Notes: generated from the sequence alone by a model not told the origin. DNA of 6,497 bases from CAYJPK01 sp964372035 (GCA_964372035.1 CAYJPK010000103.1:1-6497); one strand, 5' to 3'. Positions 1-6,272 are shown, counted from the stretch's first letter. Translations and numbers: made by a program.

Positions 1-17
1 TATATGAAATCTAGAAA

Positions 18-1367
18 CTAAACGCCTTGAGCGATCATTGCATCAGCAACTTTCTTAAATCCAGCGATGTTAGCACCTAATACTAAGTTACCAGGTTGAC
101 CAAATTCTTCAGCAGTTCTAGCAGCTGCTTGATAGATATTAGCCATGATTTGTTGTAACTTTGCATCAGTTTCTTCAAAAGTCCAGCTACACATACCAGC
201 GTTTTGTTGCATTTCTAATTGGCTTGTAGCAACGCCACCAGCATTAGCAGCTTTAGCAGGACCATAAGCAATTTTTGCTTCGATAAATGCATCAATAGCT
301 TCAAGTGTTGAAGGCATGTTAGCACCTTCAGAAATACATTTACAGCCATTAGCAAGTAAAGCTTTAGCATCAGCTAAGTTAAGTTCGTTTTGAGTTGCAC
401 TTGGGAAAGCAGCAAAACAAGGAATATTCCAAACGCCGTTTTGACCAGCAGGATATTCGCTAATTGGGATATATTTAGCAGAAGGAACGAGTTCAGCATA
501 ACGAGTTAAACGAGCTCTTTCAACTTCTTTAACTTGTTGTAAGATAGCAACATTAATGCCTTCTGGATCGTAAATCATACCTTGAGAATCAGAAACAGTA
601 ACTGGTTTTGCACCGATTTGGTGTAATTTTTCACAGCAGTAAATAGCAACGTTACCTGAACCAGAAACAGTACAGATTTTGCCTTCAAGGCTTTCACCAC
701 GCTCAGCAAGCATGTTTTGAGCAAAGTAAACAGCACCATAACCTGTTGCTTCAGTACGAGCAAGTGAACCACCAAATAATAAGTTTTTACCTGTTAAAAC
801 ACCATCATAAAGTTGGGTAATTTTTTTGTATTGACCATACATGTAGCCAATCTCACGACCACCAACACCAATATCACCAGCAGGTACGTCAACTGTTGAA
901 CCAATGTGACGATATAATTCTCTGATGAAAGATTGACAAAAGCGCATGATTTCGTTGTCTGATTTACCTTTAGGATCAAAATCAGAACCACCTTTACCGC
1001 CGCCAATAGCAAGACCAGTTAAGGAGTTTTTAAAGATTTGTTCAAAACCTAAGAATTTTAAAATACTTTGGTTAACACTTGGGTGGAAACGAAGTCCGCC
1101 TTTGTATGGTCCAATAGCTGAGTTATATTGAACTCTAAAGCCACGATTTACTTGAACTTCGCCCTTATCATCAACCCATTCAACACGGAAAGAAATAATA
1201 CGCTCAGGTTCAACAATGCGCTCTAAGATTTTATTTTCTTCATATTTTGAATCTCTATCTAAAATAGGACGTAAACTAATTAAAACTTCGTGAGTTGCTT
1301 GTAAAAACTCAGTATCGCCAGGATATTGTTTTGTTAATTTTTCAATAATTCTATTAACATAAGCCAT
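18..1367 (-). CDS. gdhA: Glutamate dehydrogenase, probably NADP-dependent
   Basis: This cytoplasmic enzyme interconverts 2-oxoglutarate plus ammonium and glutamate, usually in the assimilatory direction. At 449 residues it matches the usual length of the hexameric bacterial type (about 447). The substrate domain shows GPYKGGLRFHP at 87-97, IGGGKGGSDF at 121-130 with the catalytic lysine at 125, and PAGDIGVGGRE at 162-172 with the catalytic aspartate at 165. The nucleotide-binding fold has GSGNVA at 236-241, and the following VSDSQG (258-263) resembles NADP-type enzymes, so NADP preference is inferred. ISEGANMPST lies at 345-354. The ATG start is supported by a full AAGGAG ribosome site (1377-1382, minus strand) nine bases upstream. 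The gene is divergent from the fluC operon. The stop is TAG. It is intact, and its terminator must lie outside the window. Confidence 0.97.
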   Translation of the reverse strand: MAYVNRIIEKLTKQYPGDTEFLQATHEVLISLRPILDRDSKYEENKILERIVEPERIISFRVEWVDDKGEVQVNRGFRVQYNSAIGPYKGGLRFHPSVNQSILKFLGFEQIFKNSLTGLAIGGGKGGSDFDPKGKSDNEIMRFCQSFIRELYRHIGSTVDVPAGDIGVGGREIGYMYGQYKKITQLYDGVLTGKNLLFGGSLARTEATGYGAVYFAQNMLAERGESLEGKICTVSGSGNVAIYCCEKLHQIGAKPVTVSDSQGMIYDPEGINVAILQQVKEVERARLTRYAELVPSAKYIPISEYPAGQNGVWNIPCFAAFPSATQNELNLADAKALLANGCKCISEGANMPSTLEAIDAFIEAKIAYGPAKAANAGGVATSQLEMQQNAGMCSWTFEETDAKLQQIMANIYQAAARTAEEFGQPGNLVLGANIAGFKKVADAMIAQGV

Positions 1368-1376
1368 TGTAAAATT

Positions 1377-1382
1377 CTCCTT
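1377..1382 (-). promoter_or_regulatory. Shine-Dalgarno site of gdhA
   Basis: Read on the minus strand, the bases are AAGGAG, nine bases before the ATG at 1367. It is the best ribosome site in the window and agrees with gdhA being a well-expressed gene. Confidence 0.85.
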
Positions 1383-1399
1383 GGTATTTTTTTGCTTAA

Positions 1400-1421
1400 T
1401 TTTTTACACTTTTGTAAAAAA
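1400..1421. repeat. 9-bp inverted repeat in the gdhA leader, possible operator
   Basis: TTTTTTACA at 1400-1408 and TGTAAAAAA at 1413-1421 are perfect inverted arms around CTTT. The repeat lies between the candidate gdhA -10 box and its ribosome site, so it would be in the 5' leader or a roadblock operator. It has no T-tail arrangement or GC-rich stem expected of a terminator. The TTACA/TGTAA arms look like a dimeric regulator site, but I cannot name the regulator. Confidence 0.4.
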
Positions 1422-1450
1422 ACTCCAAAGAAACAATAGCTCAAGAAAAT

Positions 1451-1456
1451 ATTATA
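1451..1456 (-). promoter_or_regulatory. gdhA: Candidate -10 box of the gdhA promoter
   Basis: On the minus strand this reads TATAAT exactly, about 85 bases before the gdhA start. No convincing -35 box is found 16-18 bases upstream, so the promoter may depend on an activator. The box sits inside an inverted repeat, AAAATATT (1446-1453) and AATATTTT (1460-1467). In DNA this AT-rich a perfect -10 can arise by chance. Confidence 0.4.
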
Positions 1457-1516
1457 TGCAATATTTTTTTTTAAATTTAATTATTTTAGATTAGATTTTT
1501 ATAGTTAAAACCTCAA

Positions 1517-1522
1517 TATAAT
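1517..1522 (+). promoter_or_regulatory. Candidate -10 box upstream of the fluC operon
   Basis: TATAAT occurs 108 bases before the first fluC start. Only TTAGAT (1491-1496, spacer 20) resembles a -35 box, so support is weak. An alternative promoter lies closer to the gene at 1571-1598. Confidence 0.3.
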
Positions 1523-1570
1523 ACAGTAAAATATTTTTTTATTCGAGTAAAAAATTAACTGTTTTTTAAC

Positions 1571-1598
1571 TTGACCAAATTGTAAAAACTTGTAACAT
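1571..1598 (+). promoter_or_regulatory. Alternative promoter for the fluC-yhdT-panF operon
   Basis: TTGACC (1571-1576) is followed after 16 bases by TAACAT (1593-1598), a fair sigma70 pair that would start transcription about 25 bases before the first gene. Such a short leader leaves no room for a riboswitch. The octamer TGTAAAAA (1581-1588) lies in the spacer and could be a control site. Confidence 0.3.
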
Positions 1599-1630
1599 CA
1601 AATAAAAAATTATGAGTTGGTAATAACTTT

Positions 1631-1984
1631 ATGCTTGATATATTTATGATTTCAATTGGTGGTTTTTTGGGAGCAATTAGCCGCTATTTTATTTCCGATT
1701 TATTTAATAAAAAGCTTGGAAATACTATGTATTATGGAACATTAGCAGTTAATGTGACTGGCTCATTTTTGATTGGCTTATTCTTTGCTCATGCTCATGC
1801 ACATAATTATGAAAATTTCATAATTGTAGGTTTTCTAGGTGCATTTACAACATTTTCAACTTTTTCGTGGGAAACTTATTTTGCACTAACGCAAGGGCAA
1901 TTTACAAAGGCGATATATAATGTATTATCAAACCTCATTTTAGGGCTTGCTGCTGTTTTTTTAGCCATTACTATTATAAATTAA
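1631..1984 (+). CDS. crcB: Fluoride ion channel subunit CrcB/FluC (first of a pair)
   Basis: This small four-helix membrane protein (117 residues) belongs to the FluC fluoride channels, which let F- leave the cell and protect enolase and pyrophosphatase. It has the N-terminal GGFLGAISRY (10-19), the TM2 signature VNVTGSFLIG (40-49) with the pore asparagine at 41, and GFLGAFTTFSTFS (67-79) with the pore phenylalanines at 75 and 78. All basic residues lie in loop 1 (R18, K27, K28) and loop 3 (K93), and the C-terminus is uncharged, which predicts N-out/C-out. A histidine run (H54, H56, H58) follows TM2. Helix four is TM-like from about 94 to 116. The start has only a weak ribosome site. The next gene, 25 bases on, is a homologue with opposite charge bias, so the two probably pair. 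Confidence 0.93.
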   Translation: MLDIFMISIGGFLGAISRYFISDLFNKKLGNTMYYGTLAVNVTGSFLIGLFFAHAHAHNYENFIIVGFLGAFTTFSTFSWETYFALTQGQFTKAIYNVLSNLILGLAAVFLAITIIN

Positions 1985-2009
1985 CTGTAGCTTTAGTTAA
2001 GAAAGAATT

Positions 2010-2390
2010 ATGAAAAAAATTATTTTTATCGGACTTGGAGGGGTTTTTGGAGCTCTTTTAAGATATATTTTAATTACTTACCTACCAAGCCATGATTATT
2101 TCCCTCTTGCACTTTTATCAATTAACTTTTTAGGCTGTTTTTTGCTTGGCTTTTTACGTCAAAAGATTATACTGCACGAGCTTAATTTGCCATTTATTAA
2201 CGATTTTTTAATAATCGGCTTTTTAGGCAGTCTAACAACATTTTCAAGCTTTGCGATTGATAATGTGCATTTAAGCCATAATTTTTTATTGTTAAGTTTA
2301 AATATTATTGCTAGTACTTTTTTATGCCTTTTTGGTGTATATTTTGGAGTTAAATTAGCAAGAGGAAAGAAAAGTGAAAGAGAAAAATAA
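2010..2390 (+). CDS. crcB: Fluoride ion channel subunit CrcB/FluC (second of a pair)
   Basis: This is a second, divergent FluC homologue of 126 residues with four helices. It keeps GGVFGALLRY (10-19), INFLGCFLLG (38-47) with pore asparagine 39, and GFLGSLTTFSSF (70-81) with phenylalanines 78 and 81, so neither pore side looks degenerate. Basic residues sit at the N-terminus (K2, K3), loop 2 (R50, K52) and the C-terminal tail (K115, R118, K120, K121, R124, K126), which predicts N-in/C-in, opposite to its neighbour. Such adjacent, oppositely oriented pairs are known to make heterodimeric FluC channels in other bacteria; the pairing here is inferred. The last 17 bases overlap yhdT, and the tail codons contain the AGAGGA ribosome site of that gene. 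Its own ribosome site is a weak purine run. Confidence 0.93.
   Translation: MKKIIFIGLGGVFGALLRYILITYLPSHDYFPLALLSINFLGCFLLGFLRQKIILHELNLPFINDFLIIGFLGSLTTFSSFAIDNVHLSHNFLLLSLNIIASTFLCLFGVYFGVKLARGKKSEREK
2361..2366 (+). promoter_or_regulatory. Ribosome site that supports the GTG start of yhdT
   Basis: AGAGGA lies seven bases before GTG at 2374 and inside the end of the second fluC gene. It decides the otherwise uncertain GTG start, and the overlap suggests translational coupling. Confidence 0.6.
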
Positions 2391-2649
2391 TCGCTTTAAG
2401 CAGGCTGACAAAGAAGCTGTTATAACTATTATTATTTATCTTGGCTATTTTGTTTGGTGGTATGCTTTAGCTTATGGGCTTGGTCAAGGAGATCCTAAGG
2501 ATTATGATTATGTTTTTGGATTTCCGGCATGGTTTTTCTACAGCTGTATTGTTGGTTACCCTATCTTAACTATCATACTGTGGATTGTTATGAAAATATT
2601 TTTTAAAGATATTGAACTCGATGAACCTAGCGAAAAAAATGAGAATTAA
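2374..2649 (+). CDS. yhdT: YhdT family (DUF997) small membrane protein
   Basis: This 91-residue protein has two predicted helices (about 15-36 and 51-77) joined by a short loop, and an acidic C-terminus. RFKQADKEA (7-15) and the aromatic GFPAWFFYSCIVGYP (49-63) match the YhdT family, which is typically encoded next to panF. Its biochemical role is not established; co-occurrence suggests an accessory subunit or folding partner of the pantothenate symporter. The start is GTG, supported by AGAGGA upstream and by the family motif beginning only six residues in. It overlaps the preceding fluC gene by 17 bases and is separated from panF by three, so all are surely co-transcribed. The predicted size is in line with the family. 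Confidence 0.9.
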   Translation: MKEKNNRFKQADKEAVITIIIYLGYFVWWYALAYGLGQGDPKDYDYVFGFPAWFFYSCIVGYPILTIILWIVMKIFFKDIELDEPSEKNEN

Positions 2650-2652
2650 GCC

Positions 2653-4131
2653 ATGCAAGATAAAATAGAAATTTTTATTCCATTAATTGTTTATATTGTT
2701 ATTTCGCTTGCTATTGCATTTTGGGCTAGAAAGGCAAGTGCAAAAAATACAAAGCAGAATTTTTTAGAAGAGTATTTCATTGGTGGACGCTCAATGGGTG
2801 GTTTTGTACTTGCAATGTCGATAGTTGCAAGCTATGCAAGTGCAAGTAGCTTTGTTGGTGGACCTGGTGTTGCTTACACTCTTGGACTTAGCTGGGTTTT
2901 GCTTGCCATGATTCAAGTTCCGACTACTTTTTTAACACTTGGAATACTTGGAAAACGCTTTGCTATAATCTCTCGCCGTGCAAATTTAATGACAATTACT
3001 GACTTTTTGCGAGCAAGGTATAATAATGATTTATTAGTTATAATCACTTCAATTGCACTTGTTGTGTTTTTTATGGCAGCTATGCTTGCGCAGTTTATTG
3101 GTGGTGCTAGATTATTTCAAGCTGTAACTGGGTATCCTTATGAAGCTGGACTCGTAATTTTTGGTGTTACTGTTATTATTTACACCTCAATTGGCGGCTT
3201 TAGAGCTGTTGCAATTACAGATGCAATTCAAGGTATTGTTATGGTTATTGCATCTATAGTTGTACTTTATGCTGTTGTTTATGCTGCAGGTGGCATTGAA
3301 CCTGCTATGGATAAATTATACGCTATTGACCCAGGTCTTTTAACACCTTATGGTCCAAAAAATGCTGTTCCACAACCTATGATTTTGTCTTTTTGGGTAC
3401 TCGTTGGTATTGGAATTTTAGGCTTGCCGCAGACAGCGCAAAAATGTATGGCTTACAAAAATTCTACTGCCATGCACTCTGCCATGCTAATAGGTACTTT
3501 GGTTATTGGCTTTTTACTTTTATGTATGCATTTAGCAGCTGTGCTTGGTCGTGGAATATTACCTGATTTGGCTGTTGGTGATTTAGCTATGCCAAGCTTA
3601 ACTCTTGAATTATTACCGCCATTTTGGGCTGGTATTTTCATTGCTGGTCCTTTAGCTGCTATCATGTCAACTGTTGATTCAATGCTACTTCTTGCCTGTG
3701 CAGCTATTGTTAAGGATTTATATATTCACTACGTACATAAGGGAGATATTGAAAAAGTTAACCCGAAAAAAATAAAACGCTTAAGCATTATTACTACTGC
3801 TAGCATTGGTTCGTTAGTATTTTTAGCAGCCTTACAACCGCCTGATTTATTAGTATGGATTAACTTATTTGCCTTTGGTGGATTAGAAGCAACTTTCTTT
3901 TTGCCTATTATATTAGGCTTATACTGGAAAAAAGCTAATGCGAGCGGTGCATTATTTTCTGTATTTTCTGGAGTTGGTGTATTTTTTGCTTTATCAATCA
4001 TAAAGCCAAATATGGGAAAAGTTCATGCTATTGTGCCAAGCTTAATAATTGCGCTAATATTTTTTATAATCGGTAATTATTTTGGAAAAAAAACAAATAA
4101 TGAAACTATAAATTTATTTTGGAAAGATTAG
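2653..4131 (+). CDS. panF: Sodium/pantothenate symporter PanF
   Basis: This inner-membrane member of the solute:sodium symporter (SSS) family imports pantothenate (vitamin B5), driven by sodium, for coenzyme A synthesis. At 492 residues it is near the usual length (about 483). PanF-like blocks run along the whole protein: EYFIGGRSMGGFVLAMS (40-56), ASSFVGGPGVAY (64-75), QFIGGARL (147-154), FWVLVGIGILGLPQTA (247-262), IAGPLAAIMST (330-340) and FAFGGLEATF (406-415). By family alignment from memory, S339/T340 and D190 correspond to sodium-site or coupling residues of PutP-type carriers. The hydropathy pattern is compatible with about 13 helices. It follows yhdT by three bases with little ribosome site of its own, which suggests coupled translation. 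It is the last gene of its operon, with an intrinsic terminator 71 bases downstream. Confidence 0.95.
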   Translation: MQDKIEIFIPLIVYIVISLAIAFWARKASAKNTKQNFLEEYFIGGRSMGGFVLAMSIVASYASASSFVGGPGVAYTLGLSWVLLAMIQVPTTFLTLGILGKRFAIISRRANLMTITDFLRARYNNDLLVIITSIALVVFFMAAMLAQFIGGARLFQAVTGYPYEAGLVIFGVTVIIYTSIGGFRAVAITDAIQGIVMVIASIVVLYAVVYAAGGIEPAMDKLYAIDPGLLTPYGPKNAVPQPMILSFWVLVGIGILGLPQTAQKCMAYKNSTAMHSAMLIGTLVIGFLLLCMHLAAVLGRGILPDLAVGDLAMPSLTLELLPPFWAGIFIAGPLAAIMSTVDSMLLLACAAIVKDLYIHYVHKGDIEKVNPKKIKRLSIITTASIGSLVFLAALQPPDLLVWINLFAFGGLEATFFLPIILGLYWKKANASGALFSVFSGVGVFFALSIIKPNMGKVHAIVPSLIIALIFFIIGNYFGKKTNNETINLFWKD

Positions 4132-4151
4132 TATTCATTTAATATATTTTT

Positions 4152-4178
4152 AGTCACTAAAGATTTTTTAGACTTTTT
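4152..4178 (+). terminator. Weak hairpin with T-run just after panF
   Basis: AGTC (4152-4155) and TAAA (4158-4161) can pair with TTTA (4167-4170) and GACT (4171-4174) with a two-base bulge, followed by five T. The stem is AT-rich, so on its own it would be a poor terminator. It may act in tandem with the stronger one at 4203. Confidence 0.2.
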
Positions 4179-4202
4179 CTCTATTTTTTTATTCTGTTAT
4201 TT

Positions 4203-4233
4203 AAAGGCATTATACTTATTAATGCCTTTTTTT
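4203..4233 (+). terminator. Intrinsic terminator of the fluC-yhdT-panF operon
   Basis: AAAGGCATTA (4203-4212) and TAATGCCTTT (4220-4229) form a perfect 10-bp stem around a 7-base loop, followed by a seven-T run (4227-4233). It separates the panF operon from the promoter that starts 15 bases later. The A-rich left arm could also allow termination from the other strand, but no minus-strand gene needs it. Confidence 0.8.
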
Positions 4234-4248
4234 ATCATTTCTTATCTA

Positions 4249-4277
4249 TTGACTATAACAAGTACACAATATATAAA
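4249..4277 (+). promoter_or_regulatory. Near-consensus sigma70 promoter of the GAF gene
   Basis: TTGACT (4249-4254) and TATAAA (4272-4277) are separated by exactly 17 bases, each one base from consensus. It is the strongest promoter seen in the window. Transcription should start near 4284, giving a leader of about 66 bases. The octamer TTTTTACA (4281-4288) straddles the expected start point, where a bound repressor could act. A good ribosome site, AAGGA (4339-4343), precedes the ATG by seven bases. Confidence 0.65.
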
Positions 4278-4350
4278 TGATTTTTACACAATTCACACAA
4301 AATATAATTAAATATAGTTTTAATAAAACGTAGTTTATAAGGAAAATTTA

Positions 4351-5322
4351 ATGTCAAATCCACAAAATCCCTGCTCACTTACTGTTAAAGCAATATCAAT
4401 GATTTTTGGTGCGCATGCTGTTTTAGTGTTTGCTCAAGATGAAATTGGTAGATATTCGCTTCGCCATTTTGAGTGTGCAAAAGAAATTTTTGTAAAGGGT
4501 CAGCGTCTTGATCAAGGTCAAGGCTTGGCTGGCTGGATTTTAAAGAATAGGCAATCTGTTATTGTTAATGATTTTAATACAAGCCAAAGTCATATTGGTT
4601 ACTATAGTGATACTCGTTTTGAGCAAGGTCTTACTGCATTTATGGGTTGTTGTTTTGATACCGGAATATTATGCGTTGATACAAAACGTGGCAATTTTAA
4701 CGACCAAGACCTTGATTTATTACATCTTTTTGCTGGGATTATTTCAAGCCAATTAGATGATGCAAAAAAAGAAGCAGAAGATGATGCAAGAACATACTTC
4801 ACTCATTTTGAAAGAATTCAAGAGCTTCGCAATACTAATCCTAAATGGCAAAATTATTTACCTCAATTTTTAGAGCTTTTAGCAAAAACTACTAATTTTG
4901 ACCACGTATCTTTTGCTACTGTTGCTGACCAAAATAGCACAAATTTTAATATAGAGGCTGAAAGTTCATTACTTTTACTTGATGAGGGCATGCCAAAAAC
5001 TATGCCTTTAAGTGGTGCTTTAACTGGCTGGGTATTTAGAAATCAAGTTCCAGTACATACAGAGGGCTTAGATGGTTCTTTAACTGCTCCGCTCTATGGT
5101 AAATTTAAAAATATTCCACAATTTCAAGCTGTTATATGTTTGCCAATCAAAATTAATAATAGTACTACTGCTGTGCTATGCTTTGGTTCAGTCGAGCCAC
5201 AGCATATTCCGCAAGTAATGAGAAGTTATGTGCGCATGGCGGCTGATGAGCTCGTTAAATTTTTAGAAAATTTATATTTGCGTTATTCACTAAATAGTAT
5301 GAAGTCAAAAGCAAAAACTTAA
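4351..5322 (+). CDS. Tandem GAF-domain sensory protein, no visible output domain
   Basis: This soluble 323-residue protein appears to be two GAF domains and little else. GAF 1 spans about 8-137, with GQGLAGWILKNRQSVIVNDF (56-75), FMGCCFDTGILCVDTK (97-112) and the helix LDLLHLFAGIISSQL. A charged linker (136-160) leads to GAF 2, about 165-313, with SGALTGWVFRNQVPVHTE (221-238), FQAVICLPIKI and AVLCFGS (274-280). The matching GWxxxNxxV blocks suggest internal duplication. GAF domains bind small molecules such as cyclic nucleotides or sense redox and nitric oxide; the ligand here is unknown. No kinase, GGDEF, HD, HTH or sigma54-ATPase region is visible, and there is no signal peptide or membrane segment. 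The C100-C101 pair and C108 in GAF 1 are candidate redox residues. The length and style recall a Desulfovibrio group of GAF proteins, by memory only. Start and promoter are well supported. It probably shares a transcript with the yitT-like gene. Confidence 0.85.
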   Translation: MSNPQNPCSLTVKAISMIFGAHAVLVFAQDEIGRYSLRHFECAKEIFVKGQRLDQGQGLAGWILKNRQSVIVNDFNTSQSHIGYYSDTRFEQGLTAFMGCCFDTGILCVDTKRGNFNDQDLDLLHLFAGIISSQLDDAKKEAEDDARTYFTHFERIQELRNTNPKWQNYLPQFLELLAKTTNFDHVSFATVADQNSTNFNIEAESSLLLLDEGMPKTMPLSGALTGWVFRNQVPVHTEGLDGSLTAPLYGKFKNIPQFQAVICLPIKINNSTTAVLCFGSVEPQHIPQVMRSYVRMAADELVKFLENLYLRYSLNSMKSKAKT

Positions 5323-5399
5323 TATATAAATTTAATCGAAACAAAAAATACTTAAAACTATCTTCATAAAATATTACATTACAAAAATGAGATTTAGAA

Positions 5400-6269
5400 A
5401 TGAAAATTAAGTTACCTAACAAACATCAAATTGGACAATCTGTAATTTGGAACTTGTTTATCCTTACTATTGGTGCAGGTTTATTTGCAATTGGAGCTAA
5501 GGCTATTGCCGCACCTCATGGATTTTTAACAGGCGGCTTGTTTGGTACTGGTCTTTTAGCTTGGTATGCAACTGATATTTTAAGCCCTGCTATTTGGTAT
5601 TTAATTTTTAATATTCCGATGTTTTTAATAGCATGGTTTTATGTTAGCAAACAATTTTTGTTCTATAGTTTGTATGGAACATGTGTCGTGTTTTTAATGG
5701 GTCAATTTGTTGATTTTACTATTCCGATTGACCAAGATTTTTATGCGGCTGTTGCTGCTGGTGTTGTATGCGGTGCTGGCTCTGGTATTTGTTTGCGTTC
5801 ACTTGGTTCTGGTGGTGGCTTAGACGTACTAGGCGTTGCACTTAACAGAAAATTCAACATTGGTGTTGGACGTTTTGGCTTTATGTTTAATGCTTCTTTA
5901 TTTGCAACTTCGTTATATACAATTTCAGTTGATTTATTTGTTGCGTCGATTATTCAAGTTTTTATTGCAACTAGTGCAATGGAATATACGCTTAGAATGT
6001 TCAGCCAAAGAAAACTCGTTTATATCATCTCTGAAAAAGGTGAAGAAATTAGCGAAGCTATCATTAGCGAAGGCTACCCTGGTGCAACCATGCTCCATGG
6101 GAAGGGTGGCTATAGCGGTAGCTCTCGTGAAATATTAATGACAGTTACTAACAACTTACTTTTACGTAAACTTGAACTTTTAGTATTTGAGATTGATGAT
6201 CATGCTTTCTTTATTGTTGAAAATACTTTCTATGTTCGTGGTGCTAGCGTTAAGCGCAAGGTCTTTTAA
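5400..6269 (+). CDS. YitT family membrane protein (DUF161 plus DUF2179)
   Basis: This 289-residue protein has an N-terminal membrane region (about 15-200) with five or six hydrophobic segments, including the glycine-rich GAGSGICLRSLGSGGGLD (125-142) typical of the YitT membrane fold. The C-terminal soluble DUF2179 domain (about 204-285) contains KLVYIISEKGEEIS (205-218), GATMLHGKGGYSG (228-240), REILMTVTNN (243-252), AFFIV (269-273) and VRGASV (279-284). Length and domain order are normal for the family. The transported substrate, if any, is unknown; DUF2179 resembles a small ligand-binding or regulatory domain. The gene follows the GAF gene by 77 bases with no terminator and no clear promoter between, so co-transcription is likely. 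The ribosome site is weak (GAGA). A strong terminator follows 31 bases after the stop. Confidence 0.9.
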   Translation: MKIKLPNKHQIGQSVIWNLFILTIGAGLFAIGAKAIAAPHGFLTGGLFGTGLLAWYATDILSPAIWYLIFNIPMFLIAWFYVSKQFLFYSLYGTCVVFLMGQFVDFTIPIDQDFYAAVAAGVVCGAGSGICLRSLGSGGGLDVLGVALNRKFNIGVGRFGFMFNASLFATSLYTISVDLFVASIIQVFIATSAMEYTLRMFSQRKLVYIISEKGEEISEAIISEGYPGATMLHGKGGYSGSSREILMTVTNNLLLRKLELLVFEIDDHAFFIVENTFYVRGASVKRKVF

Positions 6270-6272
6270 TTC

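Noticed and set aside
575..1131. Open frames on both strands inside gdhA (575-775, 794-1012, 946-1131)
   Set aside because: They lie wholly within the well-supported gdhA gene in other frames, have low-complexity translations and no ribosome sites.
1547..1572. Partial palindrome of A-runs and T-runs around TTAACTG upstream of fluC
   Set aside because: The arms are homopolymer A and T with mismatches elsewhere, which is expected in a spacer of this composition.
1612..1623. Mini-ORF ATG-AGT-TGG-TAA (Met-Ser-Trp) just before the first fluC gene
   Set aside because: Three codons with no ribosome site; expected by chance and no attenuator hairpin follows it.
1500..1630. Fluoride (crcB) riboswitch ahead of the fluC genes
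   Set aside because: The conserved GGNGATGG start, the ACCGCC-like pseudoknot segment and the CTGATG-CTCCTAC end are not seen. The leader is almost pure A/T, and a plausible promoter leaves only about 25 bases of 5' UTR.
3453..4001. Minus-strand open frames inside panF (3453-3665, 3729-4001)
   Set aside because: They are antisense to conserved PanF coding sequence and show no recognisable family or start signals.
4265..4310. Repeated ACACAA-type segments after the GAF promoter as a repeat array
   Set aside because: The copies are short, imperfect and irregularly spaced; they look like AT-rich leader sequence rather than iterons or a CRISPR array.
4562..4802. Alternative frames inside the GAF gene (4562-4756 plus, 4602-4802 minus)
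   Set aside because: They overlap the GAF 1 coding region, which has clear domain motifs, and lack start signals.
5836..6138. 100-codon plus-strand frame inside the yitT-like gene
   Set aside because: It is out of frame with the conserved YitT/DUF2179 protein and its leucine-rich translation is typical of a shadow frame.
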